Below are positions 22,703 to 34,659 of a stretch of DNA of 64,000 bases, piece by piece (the first letter of the stretch is position 1; the number at the start of each line of letters is the position of its first letter). The stretch comes from Lycorma delicatula. Lineage: Eukaryota; Arthropoda; Insecta; Hemiptera; Fulgoridae. Location: assembly GCF_047948215.1 (NCBI RefSeq), contig NC_134456.1, positions 60,403,029 through 60,467,028 of the forward strand, read 5' to 3'. Under the pieces are notes generated by a model. That model was not told the origin of the DNA, did no database searches, and saw only the letters and a list, made by a program, of their open reading frames with translations. The translations under genes were made by a program, and so were the position numbers.

Positions 22703-23692
22703 GAGTGTTTCTAACATAGTGGGCTGGCTAAACTTTTTCGAATTCTACTTGTAAAATTAAACAAAATATATCCTTAGGAAAAATGGTAATTTCTCCTTCG
22801 TTCTCCCGCTGTCCGTCATTTTGTTATTTTTATATAAAAATTTATATCTCAAGTTCGGATACATGAATCACATTAATATTTGGTAAGCGTCTTGGTAATA
22901 AAGTTTTAAAATTAGCAAAAAATCAGGACTTAAATACCTTCCCAAATTAAAAAATGGCGGCCATGTTTATTTTTCAGTCCGTTATATCTCCATAAATATT
23001 AGTTTTATCAAAATTTATCTTATGCTAAAATACTGAGCTTTTTACTTTGAACAAAATGACATTGTATATTTTAAAACCGGTTAACAAATAGTCGAGTTAT
23101 AGGAGAAAATTGATGTTGTAATTTTGTGTCATAATTATTAGGTTTATTATTATGAGATAACTCTTACTTAATTTGATACTGATTTACAAAACTAGAATTA
23201 ACAAATAAAATCAATTAATGTTTAATCGAATTGAATGTAAAGTGGAGGACATGAAAACAGACACAAAATTACAACAAATTTATGCCATAACTTTGTTAAT
23301 TTGTTACCGATTTAAAAAAATAAAATGTCATTTTTTGTTTAAAATAAAAGGCTTAATATTTTATCAAATAACATAAATTTCCATAAAACTAGTATATTTA
23401 TGGAGATATAACGGATTGAAAAATAAACATGACCGCCATTTTGTAATTTGTGAAGGTATTTAAGTCCTGATTTTTTGCTAATTTAAAACTTTATTACCGA
23501 GACGTTTACCAAATTAATGTGATTCGTCTATATCCGAATTTTTTATATAAATTTTTATATAAAAATAACAAAATGACGGACAGGAGGAGAACGAAGGAGA
23601 AATAGCCATTTTTCCTACGGATATTTTTTGTTTAGTTTTACAAGTAGAATCTGAAAACGTATAGCCAGCCCACCATTTTAGAAACACCCTAC
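22701..23692. mobile_element. 992-bp foldback element, ~435-bp inverted arms
   Basis: The left arm (22701-23134) and right arm (about 23255-23692) are inverted copies over nearly their whole length, with a spacer of about 120 bp. The outer tip reads 'agagtgtttctaac' on the left and, inverted, 'agggtgtttctaaa' on the right, followed on both by 'gggctggcta'. A second strong match lies at 'tccgttatatctccataaat' (left, about 22979-22998). TA flanks both ends (22699-22700 and 23693-23694) and a (TA)n tract adjoins the left end. No open frame is present, so it depends on another element's transposase. Confidence 0.92.
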
Positions 23693-23699
23693 TATATAT

Positions 23700-24094
23700 T
23701 TATATACATGTAACAAGTTATAAATTTTTAAACAATAAATTAATTAAGGTTAGTTAATTATAATTTTATTTTTAATTTATTTTTTGGAACTATAAGTATT
23801 AAACGTTTTTTTATTAAAAGAAGACAGTTATATTTACACTTTAATTTTTTTTAAAACACACCATAAAGACTTCAAAGAAGCAATGGAAAATCAAAAGCTT
23901 TTTTAACCTTACTCAAATTAAATATTTTATATTATTTCATTCTCTCATTTTAAAATGTAGATTTATATTTTCTTCATAAATGAGAGTTCCAAGAAAATTT
24001 GTCTAATTAAATTTTATAAGCAGTCAGTTCTTTAAGCAAGATATTTGGCTAATTTATGCAAAAATCAGTACATAGAAAGAAACACAAGACAACT

Positions 24095-24095
<1 letters not shown>
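23700..24095. other. AT-rich DNA, nothing recognised
   Basis: No gene or repeat was recognised. Confidence 0.4.
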
Positions 24096-24096
<1 letters not shown>

Positions 24097-24160
<64 letters not shown>

Positions 24161-24181
24161 AAACACATACATATTTGTACA

Positions 24182-24216
<35 letters not shown>
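24097..24216. repeat. (TA)n microsatellites
   Basis: Two TA tracts, 24097-24157 and 24182-24216, are separated by a short mixed stretch with a TG run. The minus-strand open frame across them is low-complexity Tyr-Ile repeat and not a gene. Confidence 0.95.
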
Positions 24217-24219
<3 letters not shown>

Positions 24220-24220
<1 letters not shown>

Positions 24221-25630
24221 CATAGTAACAAAATGAGCTTTCTTAAATCAATCTGTACTAAATTATAATATACGATGTGTATAATTTGGATTATAATAAT
24301 GATTGTCATGACTATAATACGTGGAAATGATAATTATACAATGATTGTTTAGATGTGAGTATATATTACGTAGAGCAATACGTATAAACCTTGTCACCAT
24401 AAATTGCAGTTCCTGATATGAAACAATACGCTTACACACCTGTACTTTACTATCAATCTGCGCTCTCATTTCTATTACGACAAGTTTCTCAAATGAATAT
24501 GTTCATGTAGAAAACCATGAAGAAATACAGTCGGTGAATTACGGATCTTCGAAAACATTTTTCATTAAATGTAAATATAAACGCAAATATTTAGTCATAA
24601 TTTTGAAAAAAGACGTAAATTTTTTTAATACTTACGTTAAATTATAAGAAAAAAAATTACGCCATTTCTTAATGAATAGAAAAAATCTCTAACGTAAGAT
24701 TACATTTAAGCGTTTTTTAATACGAGAAGATATTACAACCGTAACCTTCTCTTTTATTAAACAATTTGTGAAAGATCTCCTTTAATATATATTTATTTTA
24801 TAAAATAAATTTAAAAACCTCCTACTTACATAACAGAATGTGATTAAAAAGCGAAAGTAGAAGTCTACTTTTTAACGAACCAATTCTGTACATTATAAAA
24901 TAACTAAGCAGTTATTTTTTAATTGCTTTAATCTACTATGTATAGAAAATATTGATCAATTACACGAAATTATTACAGAAATTAAAAGGAATATGAGATA
25001 TTACACAAAAATAGGATTAAATAAAGGAGGATTTTCTTATATTTCCTGAAAAGTTTCATAAAAAAGATATATTGGATCCTGCGTATTTTTCTTGTACTGT
25101 TTAGCATCATTTGCAGATCAAGAAATTTTCTATCGATTTGTATACAACATGCCAGATTTCATTATATATTAATCGCTGTAATCATTGCCAAGTCCTTTGA
25201 AATTTAATATTTTTATATTAACAGTAAAAATTAAAATGATATTATTTTATTTCCCTAATTAGTTTTCTACTAAGACAGTTCCATTTCAACAGTGAAAGGT
25301 TTTTTAAAAAATTCTGATATGGAAACCACATGACTTCCTTGTAACCCTATTAAATTACATATACACATTTTTTTTCTGCACATCTTTTAAATTTATTTCG
25401 TTTGAAAGTGAGATACGATCCTCCAATTCTTTAATAAAGTGGACAGTTACACAATTGCATTGTGGGTGGACACCACATTGCATCACATTTTTTTGTGGTG
25501 TCCGTATCAGAATTTTATATTAGTTTATATATTAATTTTGTTTCAATTCGCGCAAGTAGTTATGTGCTGTAAGCGAGAATGTGTCGGATCAGTAACCGTG
25601 GATACATCGGTTTGAATTCGACTTCATATA
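24220..25630. other. AT-rich DNA with one short hairpin
   Basis: A 9-bp inverted repeat, ggacaccac at 25468-25476 and gtggtgtcc at 25495-25503, encloses an 18-bp loop. Nothing else was recognised. Confidence 0.45.
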
Positions 25631-25639
25631 TGTATATAT

Positions 25640-26050
25640 ATTTTTTAATTTAAATATGATTTATTAATATTTACTAATCTCAAAAAAAAATTTTGAATTA
25701 AAATGAAGAGTATATAAAATTTTATTTCACTTATAACTTCTGATTTTTTCATAATTTTTTATAATTTTTATTATTGAATTATTATTTATTTGTAATTTTT
25801 TTTTTAAATCACAGGTTAATAATTTATTAATAAATAAATATATTTAAATTAAAAAAGGAAATGATGTCGAATTGGAACCGAAGTGCCTTCCGCTTGTAAG
25901 ATCCAAATATCTCATTAATTAAAATTTTATTTGGCTATAACTCTGGAACCAATGAAAACAAGAACCACTTATGATATATGAAAAGCTTCAATGAGGACTT
26001 ATTACTGCAGTTAAGAAAGGGTCCAAAATCCAAATGTTTTGGATTTTGGA
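25640..26050. repeat. Truncated copy of the MITE-like family also seen at 37433-37939
   Basis: In reverse orientation, 25681-25860 aligns with 37741-37900, sharing 'aataataattcaataata' and 'taaaattttatatac'. The stretch 25862-26050 carries the conserved body of the family ('aattaaaattttatttggc', 'ttactgcagttaagaaa') and ends at 'ccaaaatccaaatgttttgg', the point where the 37433 copy's body begins. The TIR side is missing here. Confidence 0.7.
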
Positions 26051-26685
26051 CATTTTCCAAATTCCAATCGTTTGGTAATGTTTTTGAAAGAAAAAATAGA
26101 ATTTTTTAATGAATTGTTAATTTACGTCATTAACATTTTTTACCCCCCTTTATTGTTAATTATCACTATGATGCGAAAATTTTATCTTCAAATTAACTGC
26201 CCTAGAATTACACTTGTATAGAAATCTATTTAATAACATTAGGCTAAGCAAATTTATAGTAGTTTTCCTTTTTCATGATGTTAAATTTTGTGCTATATAA
26301 AAATTGGTAAAGATGATCAAGACTCTAACTCCAGAATTTGCAGATTAAAGGCAGAGACTACCACTTCACCAAGCTATTGACAATTTTAGTTTTAGATCTC
26401 ATAAAGATCAAATTGAGACTTTCAGAAATTATCTTCAATTCGATCATATTAAAGGGTTATTTAAAGCCTTTTTTTTACATAAAAATATAAATAATTGTAA
26501 ATATCAGGCAATTTTTTTTTTATTTCAGCTAATCTTTTCTTTTCAACTTACTAAAATGTTAAATTTGTGGGTTCAACAGCTTTCTTTACATTACTAACAT
26601 ACTCTAATAGTAATGGGACGATAACAAGACGTGCAAAATTGCGTGAAAAATTATATTTATTAGTAAAAAGTTATAAAAATCTTAC

Positions 26686-26811
26686 CTAAATCTTGTACTT
26701 CACATGGTAAGACTAGCGTATCTCCAATAACAGCTCTATACGTTTGGCCACGTGACATAAATTTAGGAGCAGATGTGACTTGCTGCACCGGACTTTGCTG
26801 GTTTGATCCAC
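26686..26811 (-). CDS. klg: Internal exon of an immunoglobulin-domain adhesion protein, Klingon-like
   Basis: The minus-strand exon is 126 bp. The acceptor reads ttgcttccag just before 26811 and the donor GTAAG just after 26686 (plus-strand 26681-26685, cttac). It holds 2 leftover bases, 41 full codons and 1 leftover base, so both introns are phase 1, typical of Ig-domain exons. It opens with a low-complexity GSNQQSPVQQV, then PKFMSRGQTYRAVIGD and TLVLPCEVQDL. That is the A-to-B strand start of an Ig domain with the first disulfide Cys in LPCEV. The RGQTYR...GDTLVLPCEV pattern is what I recall of insect Klingon, a membrane-anchored homophilic adhesion protein used in photoreceptor development. 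Related lachesin, wrapper and DIP proteins remain possible. No neighbouring exon was found, so introns must be long. Confidence 0.85.
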
Positions 26812-26819
26812 CTGGAAGC

Positions 26820-27365
26820 AAATATAATCTATTTAAATGATTTACTTCAAAATTAAATTTGATATTTTAGATACATGACAAATATCAATGTAATGTAGAA
26901 ATATAAACTAAACTCAGTACAATTAAGATTTTCATCAGAAAATAGTATTTAATTTATTAAAAAATCAATTCAGTTATTTTACTCTTTTAAGTTTTATAAA
27001 CTTAACCCATAAATAAACTTAAATAATTATTCCTGGGTAGTGTTTTTTGTTTTATTTTTTTTTATTTTAGCGATTAACTGGTTGATGACCAGACGACACG
27101 TATGAGTCACACTTGACTTGACGTGTGGACTGTGTAACCAACAACGAGTAGCAGTCAACATCTATTTCAAAGTACTATGTTTCATCATTTCGTCTAATTT
27201 CAACGCATTCGGCATCACAACGTATGGGCGATAGGAAATTAACCTTATAGGTATATGAGGCAATAAGGATCTTCCTTTTAAAGTAAAAAAAAAAAAATAA
27301 TAATAAATAGAATGTACATCTATTAAGTAGCAAATATAAGTTAAGTGCACATGGTTTGAAACCTG
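26820..27365. other. Intron-like DNA, one GC-richer stretch
   Basis: The region upstream of the Ig exon on its strand. About 27065-27260 is less AT-rich than its surroundings, but no motif was recognised. Confidence 0.4.
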
Positions 27366-27369
27366 GAAA

Positions 27370-28533
27370 TTATATTCTGCATATCACGTGTTCAATATGA
27401 CCACCATCACGTCCTAGCAACTTCAACACGAACTCCTATTTTGTTAAAAACTCGACGATACATATTCTCGATTACCTCGTTGCACGCATCAATGATCAGT
27501 TCTCGCAATTTCATCACTGTACGAGGATGTTTGAGTAAATTTATTTCCTTTATAAATCCCCAAAAAAATAATCACACAGATTCAAATGAGGACTGTTCGG
27601 GGGCCAGTTTTGTCCACGCGCAAAACGATTAGGAGGAAATCGGTTTGAAATGACATTTTCGTTAAAAGTTTCATGCAGAAAGGATAAAGCAACATTAGCT
27701 GTGTGCGGTCTGGCTTCATTCTGCATGAATCACTCGTTTTCTAATCGAAACCCTTTTGCAAGAAGTTGAGGAACAAAATTATTACGCAACATATTTAGAT
27801 AACGTTCACTATTCAAAAAAGAATGGCTCTATTACCCTGTGATTTGAAATAGCGGCCCGTAGTATAATTCTTGGAGCGTGATGCATCTTTTCATGAAGCT
27901 TGTGTGGATTTTCAGAACCTCAAAAACCCACATTTTGTTTATTAATAATCCCATCTAGGTGAAAATGTGCCTCACCTGAAAACCAAACATTGTTAAATAA
28001 TAAGTCTTAGTACACAGTCCAAATAGCGAATGCCATTCTTTGATATTTATTGTCAACCGTTAATTTAGGCAAAACTGTTATTTTTTACGGATACTAATGG
28101 AAGTCAGTTTTTAAAATTCGCTGCACAGATCGCCTAGAAATCCAAAGTCGTACTGCTGCTTTTCTTGTTGATTTTCCCGGGCTCCTCAGTATCGCTGCTC
28201 TGACAGCTTCGACATTCTGTGGAGAACGAACATTGTCAAGCCATCAACAATTATTCTCAAATACTGAACCATCACTATTAAATTTTTCGCAAATTCTTAG
28301 TATTGTTTTAAATGAGGGCGACCAACGAGTAATAAAAGGGGGGAATGAAACCGTCTTTGTGTTACCACCACACTTTCTGTTTCATTTAAAACACACAGTC
28401 TTTACGCTGTTCAATAATCAGTCTTCCTTTGTCAGCCACCTTGAAACGATACGATTCCTGTAATTCATTTTGATACGATTCCTGTAATTGGATTTAGTTC
28501 TAGCCCTTTCACGTGTTCGTTGTCACTTTTCAT
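27370..28533 (-). pseudogene. Second mariner-superfamily transposase, heavily eroded
   Basis: On the minus strand, shifted frames give an ordered transposase. The start is ATG near 28531-28533 (MKSDNE). The DNA-binding half includes QNVEAVRAAILRSPGKS and WISRRSVQRIL. The first catalytic motif is FSGEAHFHLDGIINKQN, where Gly replaces the first Asp. The second motif is MQNEARPHTA, with Asn for Asp. The third is PNSPHLNLCDYFF, where the Asp survives. The C-terminus DGGHIEHVICRI ends at a TAA (plus 27370-27372). By my count 48 residues separate the second and third positions, more than in the element at 19799. An 18-bp unit, gatacgattcctgtaatt, is duplicated near 28449-28490 in the N-terminal part. 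It is inactive, with several in-frame stops. Confidence 0.82.
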
Positions 28534-28603
28534 AGAGTTTATTATTACTTCTCAATTAATTAGTCAATATTTAATTCAATATTACTTTTTCAGTTCGTTA
28601 ACT
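28486..28603 (-). repeat. 5' end of the transposase element, repeated at 29709-29830
   Basis: This stretch and 29709-29830 are diverged direct copies. Both contain 'gtcacttttcatag', 'ttattacttctcaattaatt' and 'cagttcgtta', and both stop matching at the same point. On the minus strand it is the leader and first codons of the transposase at 27370-28533. Confidence 0.8.
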
Positions 28604-29483
28604 TCGTTATTTTATTATTTACCAAATCTAAATATTTCTAGAACTAACAAAAAAATGTAATTTTATCTATGACAATAAATGTTGTACTCGCGTATTTATA
28701 TGTAAGGATTAATATGAAACTTCATACTTCCTACACATTATCGTTATTTTGATTTTTATTCGTTATCCTTTATTTTATACCAGTGAAGATTTCCAAAAAA
28801 TTCAAAACAGTTTCTTCTATAAACTTTGATGAAAAATAAATATTTTTTTTTTTAGAACGGTTAATCGAATTAAGTTGTTAAAGTAACAAATTAAATTATT
28901 ATTTCAGATAAATTTTATTTTTTATTAGTTAGTGTTTAATTAATTATGTGACAGATCAGTCACTTGGGCTGCAACAAAGAAATCATTCCTGCAGGCATTT
29001 TATGCAAAAATGTGCCACCCTTTTTATAATTAATAAACTGATTTAAAAAAATAAAAAATATATAAATTTATATAAATTTCGAAATAAAATTATCATAATT
29101 ATTATTTATTTTTAAGTAATTAATGTAAATAGGTATAGATATATAGGTTACTGTTAAGTAAAATTAAAAAGAAATCTGGTAAACTAATGGAAATATCAAA
29201 ATTATAACATGATATTTAAATTTTTAATAGTTACAAAAAAAGAGAAGAAAACTTTGTTTCCTTTAAAGCATGATTAGCTGTTATTACTATGGTACAACTA
29301 TAGCATTATGATTAAATTTTACCACAGATTCTTTGATGGAATATATATTATAACGTAATCCAATTAATTAGGACTCAACAGAATTTACAATTAATTTGAT
29401 AGTCACTACAATTCGATTAAACTTCTCTCTGTAAATGAAATCTGTTTCATGCACTAGATAGTATCATGTTTAATTCTATTACG

Positions 29484-29523
<40 letters not shown>

Positions 29524-29708
29524 TTATCTTTAATTTATTAAAAGTCTAGAAATTCGTAGTGATTCAAAATGGATTACTTTGATGGTATATTTTTTATTTT
29601 ATATTTATATTTTATTTTTACGTATTTACAACATAAGAAAAAAACCAAAATATTCAAATCATATTCTCCCTGTATGCACGTTTAATTTCAGTGAATATTG
29701 TGAGTAAT
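28604..29708. other. AT-rich DNA with a (TA)n tract
   Basis: A TA repeat lies at about 29487-29522. No gene was recognised. Confidence 0.5.
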
Positions 29709-29830
29709 TTCCTGTAACTGGATTTAGGTTCTAATCCTTTTATGAGTTCGTAGTCACTTTTCATAGAATTTGTTATTACTTCTCAATTAATTTGTCTATA
29801 TTTAATTCAATATTACCTTTTCAGTTCGTT
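29709..29830 (-). mobile_element. Solo 5'-end fragment of the same transposon family
   Basis: It aligns in the same orientation to 28486-28603 and then diverges, so it is a second, almost wholly deleted copy about 1.2 kb away. No transposase body follows on the minus strand. Confidence 0.7.
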
Positions 29831-29834
29831 AAAA

Positions 29835-32265
29835 ATATGAAAATTGAACTCGTAAAGTAAATTTTTTAACCATTCCCAAAGAAAAAAGATCTGGCGGTGT
29901 AATATTCGTAGACAAAGTAATCAGTAGTATAAAGGATCTAGTAATAAAAAACAAAATTCTTGCAACATCAATCATTGGATACTAAAAATAAAACCTTTCT
30001 GAAACAAATATTTAATTCATAATCTTTACTTCTAACATTGCAATGAACTGCTTGCTTAAATTCAAAACTTCGTCAAATACAATTAAAAAAAAAGTAAATA
30101 AAGCGTTGGTATAATCTAGTGATAGTCCAAAGATTACTCAATCTAACATTGAATAACGTGAGGGTTGGCAAATCCTCGTGAAAGTGTGTGGATTTTCACT
30201 GTTGCATGCATACATGGCTTTAAGCCTCAGCTATTCACATATCCATTCTAGTGAAATCAAGTCGCGTCACTAAAATTAGTACAATCCAGAGCTTCTCAGT
30301 AACATTTTCATTATAAAATATCAAAAACAACGATAATATTGTAAACGTTTCTCGCGGTCTGATTTATTAATCAAAACCATTGCAGTAAGCAAGAAGTTTT
30401 AACAGCGGCAGCTGCTAAAAGTTTAATCTACGACAAATTTTCTGAAGAAATGAGTAAATACGATAGTCATTTTGATAGTTAAAATGAGCTTTTTTCATTA
30501 TACACACTTCCATCCTCACAAAATTCATCTAAGAGATATAATATTGATATTTCATTAGAATCTGAAGTCGCAGAAATTTCGAGAAAGACACTTTTGCGAG
30601 ATTTTTTACGTGTATTATTTACAACCACAGAAGACAAAACCATAAAAGTGATTACTGAATGACGCTAGTATATGATAAGAAGTTTTGAACCGCTAACGGA
30701 GTTAAGTCTCAGTATAGTGTTGTTTTCTCACAAATGCAGTTTTTATTCAGTCGTACTTAATTTGTACACACTTAAGTTGTGTAATCTAATTGTAGTGGCT
30801 AGTGTCTTATGGTAAGTAGCAGTTTATTTTTACGATTACAGTACTTAACTTTAAGTATATATAGTGTATATCAATTGTAAGATGAAACAAATATGGTTTT
30901 TATATTTACAACTGTTACAGCAATATGTATAAGCAATAGGAAGTAATAATTTTAGTAAAACATTTGAACTCCAAAATTGTTTGATCCCTCGTAATTTTGA
31001 GATACAGTGATACCAAGAATACAAAAATTTATAATTAAGGATATTTCTATTCGGATAATTTTCATATACAGGAATCGATTGAATTTTTATTATTTAATTT
31101 TTAAATCCAATGGGTATAGATAGTCAAGGGTGATACGAGTATATCAGAGGATCTCTGTTGGTCCTGTTATATACTGTATCTTTATATTATATATATTTCT
31201 TTAATTTTAGCTGATAACATGCAATCGGAAACTATTAAAGTTAATAATAAAAATGGAATAAAATATAATATAAGTATAATATAAGTATACTTATAATATA
31301 AGTATAATTTTTTTAAGTTATTTTTCTTTCAAACTTTCTTCATTTGACTAACCAAATGAATAAAGAACAAAGCGATGAAGAACATTAAAGAGCAATTATC
31401 TTTTGAAGTTAACAAAAGAAAATAAATGAAGAAAGTAATAAATACGAAAAAAAAAGGTAAAACGATTTTCAATGCTAATTTTTAATGACCTAGATAATAA
31501 ATGTCAGAAAAATTCATTAACATTGCTGCTAGCATTTTTTTTTTTTTTTAGATTTTCAGGTTGTACAACGTAAAAACTTAATGGGTGTCTCGCTTTTATT
31601 TTAATCAACCAGAAAATTTCTCTAAGTAAGGATAGAATTAATTAATATAACAATTTGTTTTTGTCAGTTTAATTTTAACAAAGCTTTTTTTTATAATCTG
31701 TAACACTATAGATAGACGAAATACAGTCAACACCGTAGTTAAAAAAAATTTATGAAAGGAACGGCAGAAAATTTTCACACTCATTTGCGCATGAATCAAT
31801 TTATACTACTAATATTTTATTTTGCAAACAGATAAACATGTAACAACTGATTAATATAAGGTATTTAAAAATATTTGAAATCCAAGAATACAATGGAGTC
31901 GTTATACAAATTAATATATTTCGTGAAAAAAATAACAAAAAGTAACATTTTCATTCGTTACATAGGGATTGTATTTGAACATTTTTAAAAACGTGTTCAG
32001 AGTACTCTGAATCATGTATTCAGAAGCAATGCTTTTCAAATTAATTTCATTCGTCATTAAAATTGAGCAGACTAAAATATTTCCGTTCATTTGTTTTACA
32101 TGTCATGCATATTTACTTGACAGATAACAAAATTAACTGACAGTCTGCAAGTAACCAACAAACCGTTTCAAGCCGTAGGCTTTGATTTCATTAGGAGAAA
32201 AAAAAGGGTAAGCAACAGTCCCACAGTCAGTCATTCAATCAGTCAGTTAGGGAAGTAAGTTATAT
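29835..32265. other. AT-rich DNA with a weak decayed frame and a short tandem repeat
   Basis: At about 30408-30662 one plus frame of about 80 codons has a single internal TAA and a protein-like composition (YDKFSEEMSKYDSHF), but I do not recognise it. At about 31258-31312 an 'aatataagtat' unit is repeated in direct and inverted form. Nothing else was seen. Confidence 0.4.
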
Positions 32266-32269
32266 CAGG

Positions 32270-32420
32270 TGGTAAATTAATTACTGCATGCCATTATCCA
32301 ACGTGTTTGTACGGCCCGGGAGGGACACATCATTGAACGAACCATGATGGACTCGTCGGCGGCTCCCTCCCCCTTTTCCAGTCTATCGCGCCCCTTCTCC
32401 TCGAGTGAAAGGGAAATAAA
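32270..32420. other. GC-rich island of unknown role
   Basis: This is sharply GC-richer than its flanks, with no repeat structure and no similarity to elements elsewhere in the window. A 27-codon plus frame (MMDSSAAPSPFSSL...) starts near 32344 but lacks support. It may be a conserved non-coding element or an untranslated exon within the presumed intron. Confidence 0.4.
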
Positions 32421-32424
32421 TGAC

Positions 32425-34578
32425 TGACATTCCCTAATCTTTTTTAGTTAGGGTATTCAGGCTCTTCGTTTTGTAATATGACATGTCAAACATTTTTTAA
32501 TAATCATCTTATGAAAAATTCTTCGATAACGAAATTTAGAATTATGTAGACAATACACTTCACCCGTAACTTTGAGGTTTTATTTAGTACGATAGTTATT
32601 TTATTACGCATACTCAAAAATACATAAACACATATAAAGCATAGTAGGTTTATCATTTTTATAATATGGCTCAAAATAAATTAAAAGGAAAGTCGTGTTT
32701 GTGCTTTCCTCAACCACTAATTAAAGTCAGAATTAATTAATAAAGGATGAAATTCGTCGATGACGATAAGACTAAAATAATTTTTTTTTTATTCAGTAAA
32801 AATAATATACATATTATTCAAATAATACACATATTATTCAAATAATATAAACTGCCACTACTAAGCTGAGGAAATTCTCACTTTAACCTTTCAACTTTAA
32901 TTTAAAAGCCATTTCTAACTCCGAAATATCTATTCATTTTTAGTAATTACATGTGATGTTTTTGTACAGATATAATTTTTTAAACTAATCCATTGGATAA
33001 TGTTGTATTGAAGATGTATTCTCAAAATTGATAATCTTGTATGATTTTGTGAATCATACGACGAATTATTATTAGAACTATTTTTTGATTTAGGATTATA
33101 TTGTAATTGTACAGAACATGAATTGTGGGACGCCGTTATGAATTTCTTTTACGTTTTTTTTTTTTTATCTTTTATCGTTAAAACACATTTCCATTCTTTG
33201 AATTTATCTAGGAGTTTAAAATACACATATATTAATCAGGCAACGTGATTTTTTAATAGCCAATTTGGATAACAATATACGCGAGTACAATCGCGTCTTA
33301 AATCAACTCAAAACGGATGTTATATAAAAATGACATGAAAGACACGTATGGATTATTTACTTTCAAAAAAAAAAAACACACTAAATCGGATTATTATCAA
33401 TTAGGTAGGTAGTGGGATAGATTGTCCAAAAGATGTAAAATATAAAAGGTAGGGCTGAGCAGCAGCAGGGATAAAAAGAATTGGAATAGCCTGACCTAAT
33501 CTGACAAGAGATATTCTCTGCGGTATATGGTCTTCAAATGTAATTTATGAACTACAGTCTGAACTACTTTAATCGCATTCAAAACGTATGCATATATATA
33601 TATAGGGAGAGAGAGAGAGAGTGATACTTTTATGATATACAAATTATTCATTAAGGAATTATTGTTATAACGAAATTTGTAAAGCAAATCTTTAATGAAC
33701 GTGAGAACAGTTGAATAACTTCGTTTATTTTTATTCATTAATATCTCTCTCTTTAAACATTAGTTTTTTTCAGACAAATAGAAAGAAATATGATTACCCC
33801 AATCTCTGTAATTATAATTTAAAAAAGTTACGAATCAATTCTTTTATAAACGTTTTATGCTTTATGACATTAAAAAACATTATGCACCGTGTAAGAATTA
33901 GTTATAGTTTACAATAATTTAAACAAAACAGTTAAATTAAACTTGAAGAGATACTCTAAAAGAAAATATATTAATAAGACCGGCATCGACCAGCCTTTAA
34001 ATCTAAAAATTCTTGCGCAGTTCTGCGCAAGTAGACCGATTTTTCGCTTTCGACACCCTTACTACTTTTCAGCCAGAAACACACTGATTTTTAGAGTATA
34101 ACGCACTAAATTAACAAGAAAACTCTACACACAAGCATCAAGTTTAAACACGTCCACGACTGTGACTCACTGCATAAGCGGAAAAATACACGAATACAAA
34201 GTCAATATAACCTTAAAATGAGGTTATCTTGTGTGTTGTCTGCCTTAAATTAAGTGTAACTGAAGAACGACTAAAAAAATCTTTATAAATTTTCACATAC
34301 ACAAATTCAGATACACTAATATGAAATTACCAATGAAATTAATGAAGCAGTTATGGAAATTTTCGTGCCACAAAGTTTTATACATGAATGGTATCTTCAT
34401 AATCCTCATACCTAAAAACTACATAATATTCATTTTCACCTCTCAGTCCTACCACTCAACCGAAAAGACAACCTTAAATTAAGATTATTTTCACATGGTT
34501 AACTTCAAATACTTACTTTTAAAGAAATTGGTCGAGTAGTTTTTGAGATTTTTGAGCCATAATTCTTATATATAGGCC
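32425..34578. other. AT-rich DNA with a short palindrome
   Basis: A 9-bp stem with a 2-base loop, cttgcgcag-tt-ctgcgcaag, lies near 34011-34030. The 33600-33625 stretch has short TA and GA runs. Around 34530-34575 'ggtcgagtagtttttgag' resembles tails of common insect repeats, but the element was not delimited. Confidence 0.4.

Positions 34579-34579
<1 letters not shown>

Positions 34580-34656
<77 letters not shown>
34580..34656. repeat. (TA)n microsatellite
   Basis: Two TA tracts are separated by 'ctac'. The overlapping minus-strand open frame is Tyr-Ile repeat and not a gene. Confidence 0.95.

Positions 34657-34659
<3 letters not shown>

Noticed and set aside
24049..24309. Minus-strand open frame rich in Tyr and Ile
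   Set aside because: It is translation of (TA)n microsatellites.
32344..32426. Short plus-strand frame MMDSSAAPSPFSS as a first exon
   Set aside because: It is only 27 codons, with no donor site and no signal peptide; it is on the opposite strand to the Ig exon.
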